Part shown: in pieces, positions 21,799 to 31,691 of the stretch | Position numbering within the stretch: position 1 is the first letter of the stretch | Layout: the number at the start of each line of letters is the position of its first letter | Assembly: GCA_034440635.1 (NCBI GenBank) | Contig: JAOTON010001064.1 | Location: 1-64,000 of the forward strand | Length of the DNA stretch: 64,000 nt | Origin: Lepas anatifera | Taxonomy: Eukaryota > Arthropoda > Thecostraca > Lepadidae | Reading direction: 5' to 3' | Translations under genes and position numbers: made by a program | The notes under the pieces: model-generated | Told to the model about the DNA's origin: nothing | Databases searched by the model: none | The model's input: the letters and a program-made list of their open reading frames with translations, nothing else

Positions 21799-22995
21799 TT
21801 AACCCGCGCGGGGCTGGGGGGGTAAATTTTACCGCCCCCTCGCGAATTTTTGCGACATGTTAAAAACGGCGGCGCGCAGCGCCGCCAAATTTTTAGTACC
21901 TTTTTTACATAACTTTTACACATTTATGCGAAATGAAAATAAAATCGGTTGAAAACTTTTCGAGAAATAAGCAAAAATGTGACGTCACTACAGGCGATTT
22001 TTGTACCAAATTCGCGCAATGTTTAAAGAGCTGCTGAAGCTACAGTTCTGAACCGATTTCCAATTTTCTTGCATCAAACAATAGGCATTATTGTGGTCTT
22101 CAAAATGGCTATCTCGGATTTTCAAAATTTTGGTTTTGGAAAAAATATTAAAAATTTTTTTTTTTTGGGAAAGTTACAAAATTTTTTAAATTTTCAAGAT
22201 TTTTCAAAAACCGGAATTTATTTGGTAAAACACCATACAGTGCATATGCATGACAAATTTTTAGTCTCTAGCTTTATAACTTTAGCCTGGAGAGCTGCGA
22301 AAGCTCAGCGACTCACGCTCTGATTTTTAGGGCTGATCAATACTGTCTTTATTTAGTGAATCATAGTGACCCAGGATGACCCGGGATGACCTCGTACACG
22401 CTTTACACTACTTTTATAGTGTTCCTGAGACAAAACTGGTCCCAAACCATGTGTCATTTGTCAGAAAATATGAACTTCCAAAATTGACCTTTGGTGACCT
22501 GATCTTGACCCCGGCTGTGCAAGTTGAGACCAGAGTATTTCAGATATGATTCTCTGAACATCATAGCTGAATTCTGCATGCAAAATGGCTCACGAACATG
22601 TATCGCATGACCACATTTGGATACAAAAATATGGTGACCTTTAGTGACCTCATCTTGACCTGACCCGGTCATGCCACCAGCCTAACGGTCTCAAAGCACC
22701 TTGTTGCATTCAAGTGAAGGCTTTCCATGAAGTATGAAGCTCATAGCTTCCATTGCCTGATCTCCGTAGCATTGCAGCCTCAAAAACCACGCTTTTTACA
22801 GCTGACCTCAGTTTGACCTTGACCTTGACCTCGAACTTTAAATAAAATACATCTTTTTAGTTGTTCGTGATAAGATCTTTCGATTGGCGTTTGAATTTTC
22901 CAAATCGGACCATTAGTTTGGGAGATAACAGGGGGTAAAATTTACACCCCCAGCCCCGCGCGTTCGGCTGGAGACCTCAGCCCCGCGCGGGTTAA
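21799..22995. mobile_element. TTAA-flanked MITE, family E
   Basis: Terminal inverted repeat TTAACCCGCGCGGGGCTG at both ends. The left palindrome is GGGGGGTAAATTTTACC, followed by a C-run and then a GGCGGCGC/GCGCCGCC hairpin. At the right end the palindrome is followed by CAGCCCCGCGCG twice, at 22951 and 22978 (27 bp apart). The interior has repeated TGACCT/AGGTCA words (22370-22510, 22620-22680, 22800-22850). A related locus at 47100-47150 has a single TTAA at the corresponding position, so the unoccupied state is visible and the target is TTAA. Confidence 0.94.
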
Positions 22996-23454
22996 GTCCT
23001 ACCTTACATTGTTAACCAATGCAACGCAGTTCGGTCAGGGCCTACTATTAGCGATGCACCCAACAGTAAATATCCTCATAACTTACGGACTCCTCGTAGT
23101 CCTCGTCACACTATGACCACTCCACCTCGACCAGTTTCCTTCTGCGACTGACTGCCCCGCCATCCAAAACGGAATGCGGCCATACAAAAGACAGCCGTCC
23201 CCACGCAACCGCCCGAGGCGCGGTCGGGTGCGGAGGGGAGACGCGGCGCCGGCAGCGCGCTCCCGAGCCGCGGCGCGAGAGGGGTGGATACGCTGCAGGG
23301 CAGGGCAGAGCATAACAGCGAACTCTCTTACCTGCTCCCATAGCCATTCGCTTCTTCGTTTCTTCTTTTGAAAATACAGCATTTGGAACCATAAGTATTA
23401 GATTTAAGAATATATATATTACGTTTTTTTAATACGCAAGATTGGACAGACGGG

Positions 23455-23785
23455 GCTACCTCACCATCAGGATGACCACCAGAAACCATTAGACCTTCAG
23501 ATACTGACCACCAGGCCACCATGGTGACCATCAGACCGTCAAACATTGACCACCAGAAACCGCCAGACCATCAGACACTGACCACCAGACCAGCAGGAAT
23601 CACCACCAGAAGCCACCAGGCAGACCACCAGACCATCAGGATGACCACCAGAAACCACCAAGCAGACCACCAGACCATCAGGATGACCACCAGAAACCAC
23701 CATGCAGACCACCAGACCATCAGAGTGACCACCAGAAACCATCAGAAACCACCAGAAACCACCAGACCACCAGGAAAATCCTGAC
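23455..23785 (-). repeat. Right terminal array of GACCACCAGAAA units (inverse of left arm)
   Basis: Tandem 12-mers GACCACCAGAAA and CATCAGAC-type variants, the reverse complement of the units at 20640-21060. Many copies use CAGGATGACC spacers, so the two arms are not identical. It forms the right inverted end of the foldback-like element. Confidence 0.92.
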
Positions 23786-23959
23786 TGTTTTTTTTTAAAG
23801 GCATGTAAGTTCCGCGCACCGGGAGTGAATGATTAACTACCCCTGTCAAGTGTTAAAAAGGAAATGCAAAAAATTAAGTTCTAGGACTAATAAAATACCG
23901 ATGAATCGGTTTCTCGACATGCTCTATCACATGGCTATCTTCAGTTAAAATCCCATTAT

Positions 23960-23983
23960 GAAGGTGCCACATTCCCTTTAATA
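23960..23983. mobile_element. Solitary family G end
   Basis: The right inverted end of family G (GGTGCCACATTCCCTTTAA) stands alone here. No left end is found within 600 bp upstream, so the copy is truncated. Confidence 0.75.
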
Positions 23984-24445
23984 ATAGCGATAGTGGAAGA
24001 GCGGAATAACATCGCGGTCTTCCAATTTTCACAAAGTAGCGCTGATAGCGGCATCAGCTTGCCAGTGTCGCGACTTATGCTATCTTAAAGGGACATTGTC
24101 GCAAAATTTTTTATTGTGGTTTCTTAATATTTGAAAAATCCAGATTCTGGTACTATCAGTCATTTCTTTATCTTCAGCTAAATTTTTGGAGGCCACTCAA
24201 CAATTATTCAAATTTGCTAACAATATCAATAATAGGCTGTAGCCTGCTCTTCACCTCTATTCTATCAATCAAAGTTTTAAGTTCTATAAATGATTTTTTG
24301 GGGGTAGAAAATGTTTTTATGCTGTATTCGTATTCAATTTATTTTTATTAACCCTTAAAAATACAAATATTAGATTAGTTTGTCCAAAACATTCGGCTTG
24401 AGAAAACTAATCAGGAAAGTTTTAAAATCGGGCAGTTGTCGCAAA

Positions 24446-24516
24446 GCGGGGATGGTATAGTGGCCTCCATTCCCGATTCTCACACGGGTAATACGGGTTC
24501 GAATCTAGGTCGTGGA
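24446..24516 (+). tRNA. tRNA-Glu(CTC)-like sequence, degenerate
   Basis: The stretch has an eukaryotic box A (TGGTATAGTGG) and box B (GGGTTCGAATC). The anticodon arm has four of five pairs (CCCGA against ACGGG) and loop TTCTCAC, giving anticodon CTC, which fits glutamate; the D-arm start also resembles animal tRNA-Glu. The acceptor stem pairs poorly (about three of seven) and the T stem has mismatches, so it is probably a pseudogene or SINE head. No terminator T-run lies directly downstream. Confidence 0.5.
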
Positions 24517-24592
24517 AGTTTTACTGTAAAAACAATTTTTCTGATTCTCTTCTTGTTTGTTCATGCGTACTAATGGATGAAGCATAGTCGGA

Positions 24593-24838
24593 TCCATGGT
24601 TGCCGATCGGGGGGGTAACTTCCGGGGAGGGCACCATCCGGACCAGGGGGGGCGCCACCTTTGCCCGGCAAAACCTATCAGATGGACGCTAAATCCTATC
24701 AGTGTGCGCCGATTTTCGCATCCTGGGGGAGAGGATGGGACGCGACATTTTAGGGTTCACCGAGAGATGATCAGAGAGGGGAAAGGGGGGGGCACGTGCC
24801 CCCTTTGCCCTCCTGGATCCTCCTATGGGATGAAGTAA
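24593..24838. repeat. Dispersed G-rich repeat, related to 51590-51850
   Basis: Shares with 51590-51850 an ordered set of phrases: a GCCGA/GACTGG start, AATCCTATC, CGCATCCTGGGG, GAGAG...GACATTT and a following AGAGGGG. Similarity is moderate. A fragment of the same type may lie near 47625-47770. No coding potential seen. Confidence 0.5.
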
Positions 24839-25214
24839 ATATTCTAAGGACAATTTCTTCTGGTTATCCCTCCGTCCTGGTAGTTGAGGGAAAGGGAATA
24901 TTAGCCCCAAATATTTTTCTAATCTGACCGGCGTACCAAACTGGAACCGGCTTGTCTCCAGCTCCCTGCAATGGTTCTCAATCCGTCGGATTTCCCTCTA
25001 TTGGAGACCAGTTCCCCTGTTTTCTGACCAGCGGGACACGCTGTTCGCCGTTCGAAAATGTCTTTTGTGTCCTTTGCTGAAGGCCATTCTTGAAAGCTGA
25101 CCGGTTTTCGTGCAAACCAAGAACCAGAAACCGACCCAATAAAAAGCAGGGGTGGCTCTTGGAGATTATATGTGTTAATCTCGAGATTAATGTGTCTCGA
25201 GATTAATTAATCGT

Positions 25215-26241
25215 TTAACCCTCGCCCCACCGGGGCCATCGATGGCCCCCCTAAGGTTTTTCCGGGATAGCAGAAAGACGATGAGGCGCAGCACCGTGGT
25301 TGAGGGCTCTACCTCTCACTGCATCATTTTCCCACCATCCCTGAAATTTTTTACCCCGGGTCACCCAAGGTCAGGTCACTAGACGAGTTCAACCAAGGTC
25401 ACCTCACTTCAGCTTTAGAGCTCTGTAAGAGCTACATTTCGGAGTCGATCGATTTGAAACTTCCTACACTTTATGACCCCTCCAGGGTCTACAAGGTGTA
25501 TATCCGGGATTTTTCGATTTCGTGCCCTGAGGTCAGGTCACGAGGTGACCTCTCCCATTGAAAAAGCATGGGAAAGCTGTCTTATGATCTAAAAGTCACA
25601 AAAACGATTGAAAATGCTCAGCTTGATCAGAAAAGCGTTTTTGGACACCCTTTCACGGATTCCAGGGGCCATATTTGCCCTTTGACATCCCCAAGGTCAT
25701 CCAAGATCACCAGGGGTCAAAAACAGTATTTTGACAATAACTTTGACCTGTATAAGCTAGAGCGCTGAAACAAACACCATCGTGTTTGTCTCGTCATTGG
25801 CTTTCATTTGATATACGGCAAGGTCACTTTCTGACCTTTCGTGACCTCAGGTCATACTAGGTCACGAGGTGACCTCTGGAGGTCAAACTACTGGCGGGAG
25901 GTCTTTACGTTTCCATAGCAGAAAAAGTACCGGCAATTTCCTATCAAATGTACTTTCCCACACCTCAATAGCTCTAAGGGCATCAGAGTTATGCCCAGTT
26001 TGCTTAAGCATTGCATATTTGAGTGAAAATAGCCGATCTTGACCTAATTTGACCTCTGGAGGTCAAACCATTGACCTGAACACTAAAACATGTGAAGTAA
26101 TTTCTTACTGAATTCACGCGAGCTTTCTAGTGCACTTTGCAGATTTGCGCTAACGCTCATATTTTCGGAGTTAGAGGGAGGCCATCGATGGCCCCCGGTG
26201 GGGCGAAGGTGGCGCCGGACCCCCCATGGGGCGCGGGTTAA
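25215..26241. mobile_element. TTAA-flanked MITE, family A, copy 1
   Basis: The left end reads TTAACCCTCGCCCCACC, then the palindrome GGGGCCATCGATGGCCCC and CTAAGGTTTTTCC. The right end repeats the palindrome, then GGTGGGGCG and a second, slightly altered copy (28 bp on), then GGGTTAA. The interior has dense AGGTCA half-sites (25365-25420, 25530-25560, 25830-25880, 26040-26080). The last TTAA (26238-26241) is also the first TTAA of the next element, so the two elements abut at one shared TTAA. No ORF of substance. Confidence 0.93.
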
Positions 26242-26672
26242 CACGCGCATTGACGGGAGGCGGGTACCCGCCCCCCCCGTCTGGTTTTTCGGATAGAACA
26301 TAAAAACGGCGGCGCTACGCGCCGCCGCACTTGTATCCATTCGCGTATACAGTAAAAACGCAGTACATGGTAAAACATACACTCCTAACACTAGGCAAAG
26401 AAAACTAGGCAGGGGCGCCGCCACGGAATTTAAGCCATCACATATTTATTAGGTAGGTACTTAACACACTCGGGTTAAAAATAAACTCGGGTTAAAAAAC
26501 TTGACATACCTTCTCTTATCATTTTTACAACTTTTGTCAAAATTTTAAGGTTAGGTCATCTCAGGTCAGGTCACCAGTACAGGTCAAGTGACCTGACCTC
26601 AAAGTTTAAGACAACATAAGTAGGAACAAAGTGAACTCATCCGATTGAAGTGACCTGACAAAATGGTTAAAA
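26238..26672. mobile_element. TTAA element, family C, copy 1 (truncated)
   Basis: Begins TTAACACGCGCATTGACGGG, then palindrome GGCGGGTACCCGCC and the GGCGGCGC/GCGCCGCC hairpin, matching the complete copy at 44028-44885. Relative to that copy an internal block (44275-44722 equivalent) is missing, and the right end is lost after the GACCTGACAAAATGGTT word. Confidence 0.85.
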
Positions 26673-26699
26673 TATGAAACAAGAGTGAGAACATGTCGG

Positions 26700-27086
26700 C
26701 CTGTAATATTGTGCTTCAACATTAAGAAAATAATATTGATAATAAATGAAGTTTAGTTCATTTTTCGACATTACCTAACATTGATGCAATATTTACACAA
26801 TATTGAGCTAAAATATTATATGTCAACATAAATTCGACAATGAAAGAAGAGCGAAAAAATCTCGGTCTGGAATATTGTGCTTTAACATTCAAAAAACGTA
26901 TTTTCAATATTGAAATGAGAAGGAAAAAACATTGAAAGCTAATATTAATTATCAACGAAAAATAGGCCATATCTCAACATTTCTAATATTGATACAATGT
27001 TATCACAATATTGAATACCAATATTGGATTTCAACCTTTAATAAATATTGATCAATATCGATACAATATTCGTTTCCGCTAGGGTC
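26700..27086. mobile_element. AATATT-rich repeat element, copy 2
   Basis: A run of AATATT words at irregular 11-30 bp spacing ending TTCGTTTCCGCTAG, the inverse of the start of the AATATT element at 16799. It therefore supplies the opposite terminus of that family. Its left limit is unclear and may be truncated against the family C fragment. Confidence 0.6.
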
Positions 27087-27734
27087 ATGTTCTCAGGCCA
27101 GTCTGCAGAACGTGGCAGATTTCGAGTTAGTTAAGGGCTTTTTATAAGGCGTTCTGTGCAAAGCACCTTTGCCCGCCTCTAAAGTGTGGGGGAGAATTTT
27201 CCGGGAGGGGTGTTTACTTTAATGTCGCAGAACAAAGGGACGAATCTTATTTCAAGGAATGGGTCGCGAAGTGTAGCAACACTTGCGAGGGAAGGGGATT
27301 GCTACGGCAGAGATGCCGAGCTTGGGGCACAGGTAGGATTTAAAAGGGTACGTGAAGAGTCTTGCCAGCGTAAAGATTAGTTTTTTGAATTTTGTTCCTT
27401 GTTATCGAATAACCGTTTGCTTACGTTACTCGAGTTCCTCCATTGAAAAAGAATAATTTTGGGTTATTAGAAATACCCGCAAGCACCATGACGTGATGCC
27501 GCGGGTCTTTATCCTGCAACCAGGAGGTGAGGTTACAGCACCCTCTCTGGCTGGGTAGCCGCCGCATAGAGGAAGAGAGAAGGGTAATAGAACAGATAGA
27601 GTGTTAGGGAGGGGTGTGAGTTGGTTAGTTGTTAGTCTTAGACGTGGTTAGTATAGTTAGTAGTCCTTAAGTTAGGGTTAGTTGGTTAGCAAATATGAAC
27701 GGATGGTTAGGTAGGGTTAGTTGGTTAGTTGAAC
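27087..27734. other. No gene; GGTTAGTT-rich stretch at the LINE 3' junction
   Basis: From about 27610 to 27732 the sequence is rich in GTTAG and GGTTAGTTGG words, including two GTTAGG/TAGGGTTAGTTGG phrases, and it abuts the poly(A)-like tail of the LINE. The rest shows nothing recognisable. Confidence 0.55.
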
Positions 27735-27792
27735 TTTTTTTTGGTTTTGTTTTGTTTTGTTTTTTTGTTTTTTTTTGTTTTTGTTTTTTTTC
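27735..27792 (-). other. A-rich 3' tail of the LINE
   Basis: On the minus strand this is a run of A broken by single C residues (AAAAACAAAA type). It follows about 170 bp of 3' UTR after the ORF2 stop and marks the 3' end of the insertion. Confidence 0.8.
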
Positions 27793-27964
27793 CTAGGGTG
27801 GGAGTTATTCTGAGTCTACCATACCTTAGGACCAGACAGTTAAAACCTAGTTTGAAGCACCTATTGTTTAAATTTGTCAGGGACGTTTCTAGTGTAATTG
27901 TTATTTCTAATATGAGGGGTGCTATTCGGATGCAGGCATTTTCCATACCTGCCACCATAGACGT

Positions 27965-30202
27965 TCAGATAAAGCTCTCGAGCCTAGAAGCCTTCAGGAA
28001 TGTAAAGAGCTTGTCCAGCAGCTCAGGGTGATCATTGCCGAGAAGAGTGGAAAGGTTTACTGGGATGTTTCTGATGCGGCAATAATCTAGCATGGGCTGC
28101 CTATGGGCGTCGTGCTGGGGACAGTCGATGAGGATATGGTAGGGATTTTCCATGGCAGAGCAGGTACCACAGGTACCTACACGCCCATAGGCATTTAATT
28201 TGGTGTGTCCGCTTCTGAGTCTGGTCAGGATGACCTCACGCCGACGACTGTTTTGGTTGGAGCTGGGCCAGTAGCCGATGTTAGGCTTGATATGGAATAA
28301 ATGGGCGCTGTGGTTAGTGGTCCAGTCATTTTGGATGTACTTCCGGATATGGTTCTGGAGGAGAGCTTTGCTATCGTCTCCGGACCATTTGAGAGGTGCG
28401 ACCTCTCTGAGTTCAAGAGACTTTTTGGCCTGTTCGTCGGCTTTTTCATTTCCGAGAATTTTGCAGTGGCCTGGGATCCAAAGAAAGGAGACATCTGGGA
28501 TATCGTCGATACCCTTCTGGATGTCTGCTATTACGTGATGGCTGGGGTTGACTACGTTTATGATAGCTTGCAAGACAGATTTAGAGTCTGAACAGATGAC
28601 GGCTGAATTAATATTTAGGGTTCTAATCTGGACTAGTGTATCTAGGATGGCGACAGCCTCGGCAGTAAAGATTGAGCAGTTGTCCGGAAGTCGTTTTTGG
28701 AGGCAAATATTTTGCCCCCAGATGCCGAGGCCTACTTTTTCGCCTATTTTAGAGCCGTCGGTGAAAATGAAGGTTTTGCCAGTGTTGTTAGACTGGAACT
28801 CTAAGAATTTCTGGGAGATCTCCTCTGTGGTGAGGTTGTCTTTGCGTGTGGTGAAAAGAAACTCGACTTTGGGCTGTTTGCGAGTCCAAAAGCGGGAGAG
28901 TGGGGGTTTGCCTATTGCTTCTGGAATCGCAAGGTTCAGGGTTTCCAGGGTCTTAGCTACTCTATTCTTAAATGGAGGCCAGGTTTTCCGATTAGTTTTT
29001 GATACACGTCCAGGGTGGGCGAAACATTGTTTCGCCGGGTGATTTTCGGTAGATTGGACCTTGATATAGTAAGAGATAAGCTGGGAGTGGCGTCTTGTTT
29101 GGAGAGGGCACAGCCCACTGTCCACTAACAAGCTGGTGATGGGGGATTCTCTGAGCGCGCCTGTGGCTGCCCGGATACTTGCGTTTTGGATGCGCTCTAG
29201 CTTTAGCTTATTAGTGTTGTTCGTTGAGTCAAAGACGAACGAATTATATTCGAGTATGGGCCGGATCAAGGACTTGTAGAGCATGAGAAGGGTCTTTCGA
29301 TCCCCGCCGTACTCTGTTCCGCCGAGCATGCGGAGGATATTGACTCGTTTTTGACAGCTAGAGACGACTTTGGTAATATGCTCGTTAAAACTAAGGCGGG
29401 TATCAAGGATGACGCCTAAGAATTTGAAGCTTTTCGCGCATTCAATGGGTTTGCCTGAGATTTGGAGCTGAGGAACAGGGTGTCTCACACCTGGCCTGGC
29501 AAAGACTACGACTGATGACTTTTCGGCCGAGAGTGATAGACCCATTGAATTGCACCAAGCATGGATGTCGTCGAGACTACCCTGCAATTCGGTAGTCGCG
29601 GTTTTGAATTCTGGTTGACTGCGCCGCCTGGTGTCGACCGGAGTGGATTTCCAAATAGCGACATCATCTGCAAATAGGGAGTACTTAACTCCAGGCGGTA
29701 ACTTTTTGGAAAAAATGTCATTGATCATGACTAGGAAGAGGGTCGGAGATAAAACGCTACCCTGGGGTGTGCCCTGGTCTTGAGATGTCAGACAGGAAAA
29801 GGTGGTGCCGCAGCGCACTTTGAATTTTCTGTCCCTAAGAAAGTTGTCAATGAATCTAGCAAGGTGGCCATGGACTCCCAGTTTACAAAGTTTATACAAA
29901 AGGACGTCTTTTTGTACACGATCAAAGGCCGACTTGATATCTAAGAATGCAGCAATTGTGACTTGCTTCTTGTAAAAGCCATTTTGGACGTCACTGACCA
30001 GTTTGATCAGATTGTCAGTGGTGGCTCGCCCGCGCCGGAAACCCGATTGCATAGCATCGAGTTTCTTTTCGAGAATTTCGTGAAGTCTTACGTTGACCAT
30101 GCGCTCTACAAGCTTGCTAGCACGGCTAGTAAGCGAAATGGGAGCGATAACCTTTAGGGTCCGTTTTTTCTTTGCCAGGTTTTGGAATGGGAATGATGAC
30201 AC
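27965..30202 (-). CDS. LINE ORF2, reverse transcriptase and RNase H part
   Basis: This 745-codon frame holds most of the polymerase and the RNase H. RT motifs appear in order: PISLTS (21-26), QSGFRRGRATTDN (52-64), FLDIKSAFD (86-94), GTPQGSVLSP (144-153) and the catalytic FADD box (177-180). RNase H has FTDGS (D482), TAEAVAIL (E515), CSDS (D539) and WIPGHCKILGNEKADE (H579, D589). A C-terminal CCHC-like cluster (CGTCSAMENPYHILIDCPQH) follows, as in I and Jockey elements. The protein copies element RNA at the nicked target and removes template RNA. The first ~20 residues are out of register: similarity switches to another frame near 30170, so the ATG at 30202 is not the true start. Confidence 0.93.
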   Translation of the reverse strand: MSSFPFQNLAKKKRTLKVIAPISLTSRASKLVERMVNVRLHEILEKKLDAMQSGFRRGRATTDNLIKLVSDVQNGFYKKQVTIAAFLDIKSAFDRVQKDVLLYKLCKLGVHGHLARFIDNFLRDRKFKVRCGTTFSCLTSQDQGTPQGSVLSPTLFLVMINDIFSKKLPPGVKYSLFADDVAIWKSTPVDTRRRSQPEFKTATTELQGSLDDIHAWCNSMGLSLSAEKSSVVVFARPGVRHPVPQLQISGKPIECAKSFKFLGVILDTRLSFNEHITKVVSSCQKRVNILRMLGGTEYGGDRKTLLMLYKSLIRPILEYNSFVFDSTNNTNKLKLERIQNASIRAATGALRESPITSLLVDSGLCPLQTRRHSQLISYYIKVQSTENHPAKQCFAHPGRVSKTNRKTWPPFKNRVAKTLETLNLAIPEAIGKPPLSRFWTRKQPKVEFLFTTRKDNLTTEEISQKFLEFQSNNTGKTFIFTDGSKIGEKVGLGIWGQNICLQKRLPDNCSIFTAEAVAILDTLVQIRTLNINSAVICSDSKSVLQAIINVVNPSHHVIADIQKGIDDIPDVSFLWIPGHCKILGNEKADEQAKKSLELREVAPLKWSGDDSKALLQNHIRKYIQNDWTTNHSAHLFHIKPNIGYWPSSNQNSRRREVILTRLRSGHTKLNAYGRVGTCGTCSAMENPYHILIDCPQHDAHRQPMLDYCRIRNIPVNLSTLLGNDHPELLDKLFTFLKASRLESFI

Positions 30203-30512
30203 TCTCCCGCCACATAGTGGGGAAAGAGTCGCTAAGAAACATGTTGTTAATGGCCGAGAGAAGATATTTTAGTGCTGTCTGGCTGAGGTGCCTGAAGAAA
30301 GAGTAGTGAATTTCATCCGGGCCCACTGCAGTGTTTCCACACTTGCTAATGGAGTAATTTAGTTCGGTCATTGTAAAAGGTACGTTATAGTACTCCTGAT
30401 TACTAGAATTGAAGAATGTGCGGCGTTTGCACCATTCGGCCTGGTCTTTTGAGCGCTGGTTGTAGGAACTGTTGGCTGCAACGCCATTGTAATGATCAGC
30501 AAAGGCGTCCAT
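30126..30512 (-). pseudogene. LINE ORF2, segment joining endonuclease to RT, in another frame
   Basis: This frame carries the start of the RT domain: ISKCGNTAVGPDEIHY and then WRESVIIPIPKPGK, the conserved block 1-2a of non-LTR RTs. Similarity leaves this frame near GYRSHFAY and resumes in the frame of 27965-30202 at PISLTS, so a one-base indel lies near 30150-30190. Upstream it is linked to the endonuclease frame by another indel near 30540. It is not a separate gene. Confidence 0.88.
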
Positions 30513-30566
30513 GACTTCCTTGGGTGCCGTGATGTTTTGGCCGGAGATTGTCAGTTGAGGGAAGGG

Positions 30567-31685
30567 TCAACGGGGCGGTCGTTTCGCAGAGAAAGCTCCA
30601 ATGGTTTTCCAGATTTTAGAAATGGGTGTGAAGCGGTTGAATTTAGAAACGAAGGCATTGAAACTATCTTTTTGGACCCGCTTGCACGTGTTTTGGAAGT
30701 GGGCTTTGGCTGCCCGGAGGGCATTGCGAGTAGGGCTGTGTGCCCTCCTCTCGTAGGCTTTCCTGGCTCTAATCATTTGAGCTTGGCGTGTGCCGTCTCT
30801 GCATTCCACCATGGGGCTCCTTTTTTTCTGTCGGGGGCCTTGACTTTTTGGTATTGTTAAATGTGCTGCTGAGCTGATGGCTCTTAGTACCGAGTCAATG
30901 TCTGCCGAGTCGGGGTCACCTCCGGTGACAAGTGTGAGGTCGACCTCTGCCTCAAACTTGTTCCAGTCGGCACGTTTTAGATTCCATGAGGGTGTAAAAA
31001 GAGTAACATGGTCGATTGAGCCTATGGGAATACCAATTTTTATTGGGAGGTGATCGCTCATTCCTGGGTTGTCTTCGACTTCCCAGGTGAACAGTGACGC
31101 AATTCTAGGAGAGCAGCACGAGATGTCAATGGCAGTGTCAGAATGGCCACCGCGCATTGCTTGGTGGGTCGGAGCGCCGTTATTTAAGATAACTAGATTT
31201 TGAGAGTCTATTGCGTCATAGATGATTTCGCCTCTGCGAGTGGTGGTGGCGCTGCCCCATGAGGGATGATGACCGTTCAAGTCTCCAAGTAGTAGCAAAG
31301 GGCCGGGGATTTGTGCCAAAAGTTGGGCGATGTCCCGAGCCGACGGGTCAGGATCGCTTGGAGAGATGTACAGTGAAATCACCGTCAATTTGACGTGCTG
31401 AATTTCTACATTAATAGCGACACAGTCGAGTGGCGTAACCAAAGGCACTTGGCTGTGAGGGATGCTATTTTCAATAAGGATGGCAGTGCCTCCTTTACGG
31501 ACAGTAGCGTTTACATTATGGCGGTACCAAGAGTAACCCGAGATTTTGAATTTGTTATTATCATTATCATTAAAGAGGGTTTCTTGGAGTGCTGCTACTG
31601 CCGGCTTTTTCTCAGCAAAGATTGATTTAAATAAGGGAAATTTCCCAATTAGACTGTTTGTGTTCCATTGGAGAATTGAACCCAT
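30567..31685 (-). CDS. LINE ORF2, APE-type endonuclease part
   Basis: The frame starts with the probable true ORF2 ATG, preceded by ACCACC, an excellent translation-start context. Residues show the apurinic-endonuclease-like fold of non-LTR elements: QWNTNS (6-11), LQET with E35, the GDLNGHHPSWG catalytic block (134-144), SDTAID (182-187) and SDHLPI (210-215) with the catalytic aspartate and histidine. It nicks target DNA to prime reverse transcription. ORF1 stops six bases before this ATG, so ORF2 is probably made by reinitiation or leaky scanning on one transcript. The frame ends at 30567 where an indel separates it from the RT. Confidence 0.92.
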   Translation of the reverse strand: MGSILQWNTNSLIGKFPLFKSIFAEKKPAVAALQETLFNDNDNNKFKISGYSWYRHNVNATVRKGGTAILIENSIPHSQVPLVTPLDCVAINVEIQHVKLTVISLYISPSDPDPSARDIAQLLAQIPGPLLLLGDLNGHHPSWGSATTTRRGEIIYDAIDSQNLVILNNGAPTHQAMRGGHSDTAIDISCCSPRIASLFTWEVEDNPGMSDHLPIKIGIPIGSIDHVTLFTPSWNLKRADWNKFEAEVDLTLVTGGDPDSADIDSVLRAISSAAHLTIPKSQGPRQKKRSPMVECRDGTRQAQMIRARKAYERRAHSPTRNALRAAKAHFQNTCKRVQKDSFNAFVSKFNRFTPISKIWKTIGAFSAKRPPR

Positions 31686-31691
31686 GGTGGT
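31683..31691 (-). promoter_or_regulatory. ORF1-ORF2 junction with strong start context
   Basis: Read on the minus strand the ORF1 stop TAA is followed directly by ACCACCATGGG. The start codon of ORF2 therefore has an optimal Kozak-type context, unusual for a downstream cistron, and only six bases separate the stop and start codons. Confidence 0.7.

Larger units (their letters stand above)
20620..23800. mobile_element. Foldback-like element with tandem-array inverted ends
   Basis: The left arm (20640-21060) is an array of TTTCTGGTGGTC-type 12-mers and the right arm (23455-23785) is the same array inverted. Just outside the arrays the tips match in inverse orientation: CATCAGGATTTCCTG near 20627 against the complement of CAGGAAAATCCTGACTG near 23770. 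Long inverted ends made of short tandem repeats are the hallmark of foldback (FB/Galileo-type) elements. The unique middle, with a GC-rich part at 23140-23320, recurs at 46790-47480. A family E TTAA element (21799-22995) interrupts the middle; without it the element would be about 2.0 kb. No intact transposase is seen. Confidence 0.72.

Noticed and set aside
27729..28031. Plus-strand ORF starting with a phenylalanine-rich stretch
   Set aside because: It begins in the inverse of the LINE A-rich tail and continues antisense to the LINE 3' UTR.
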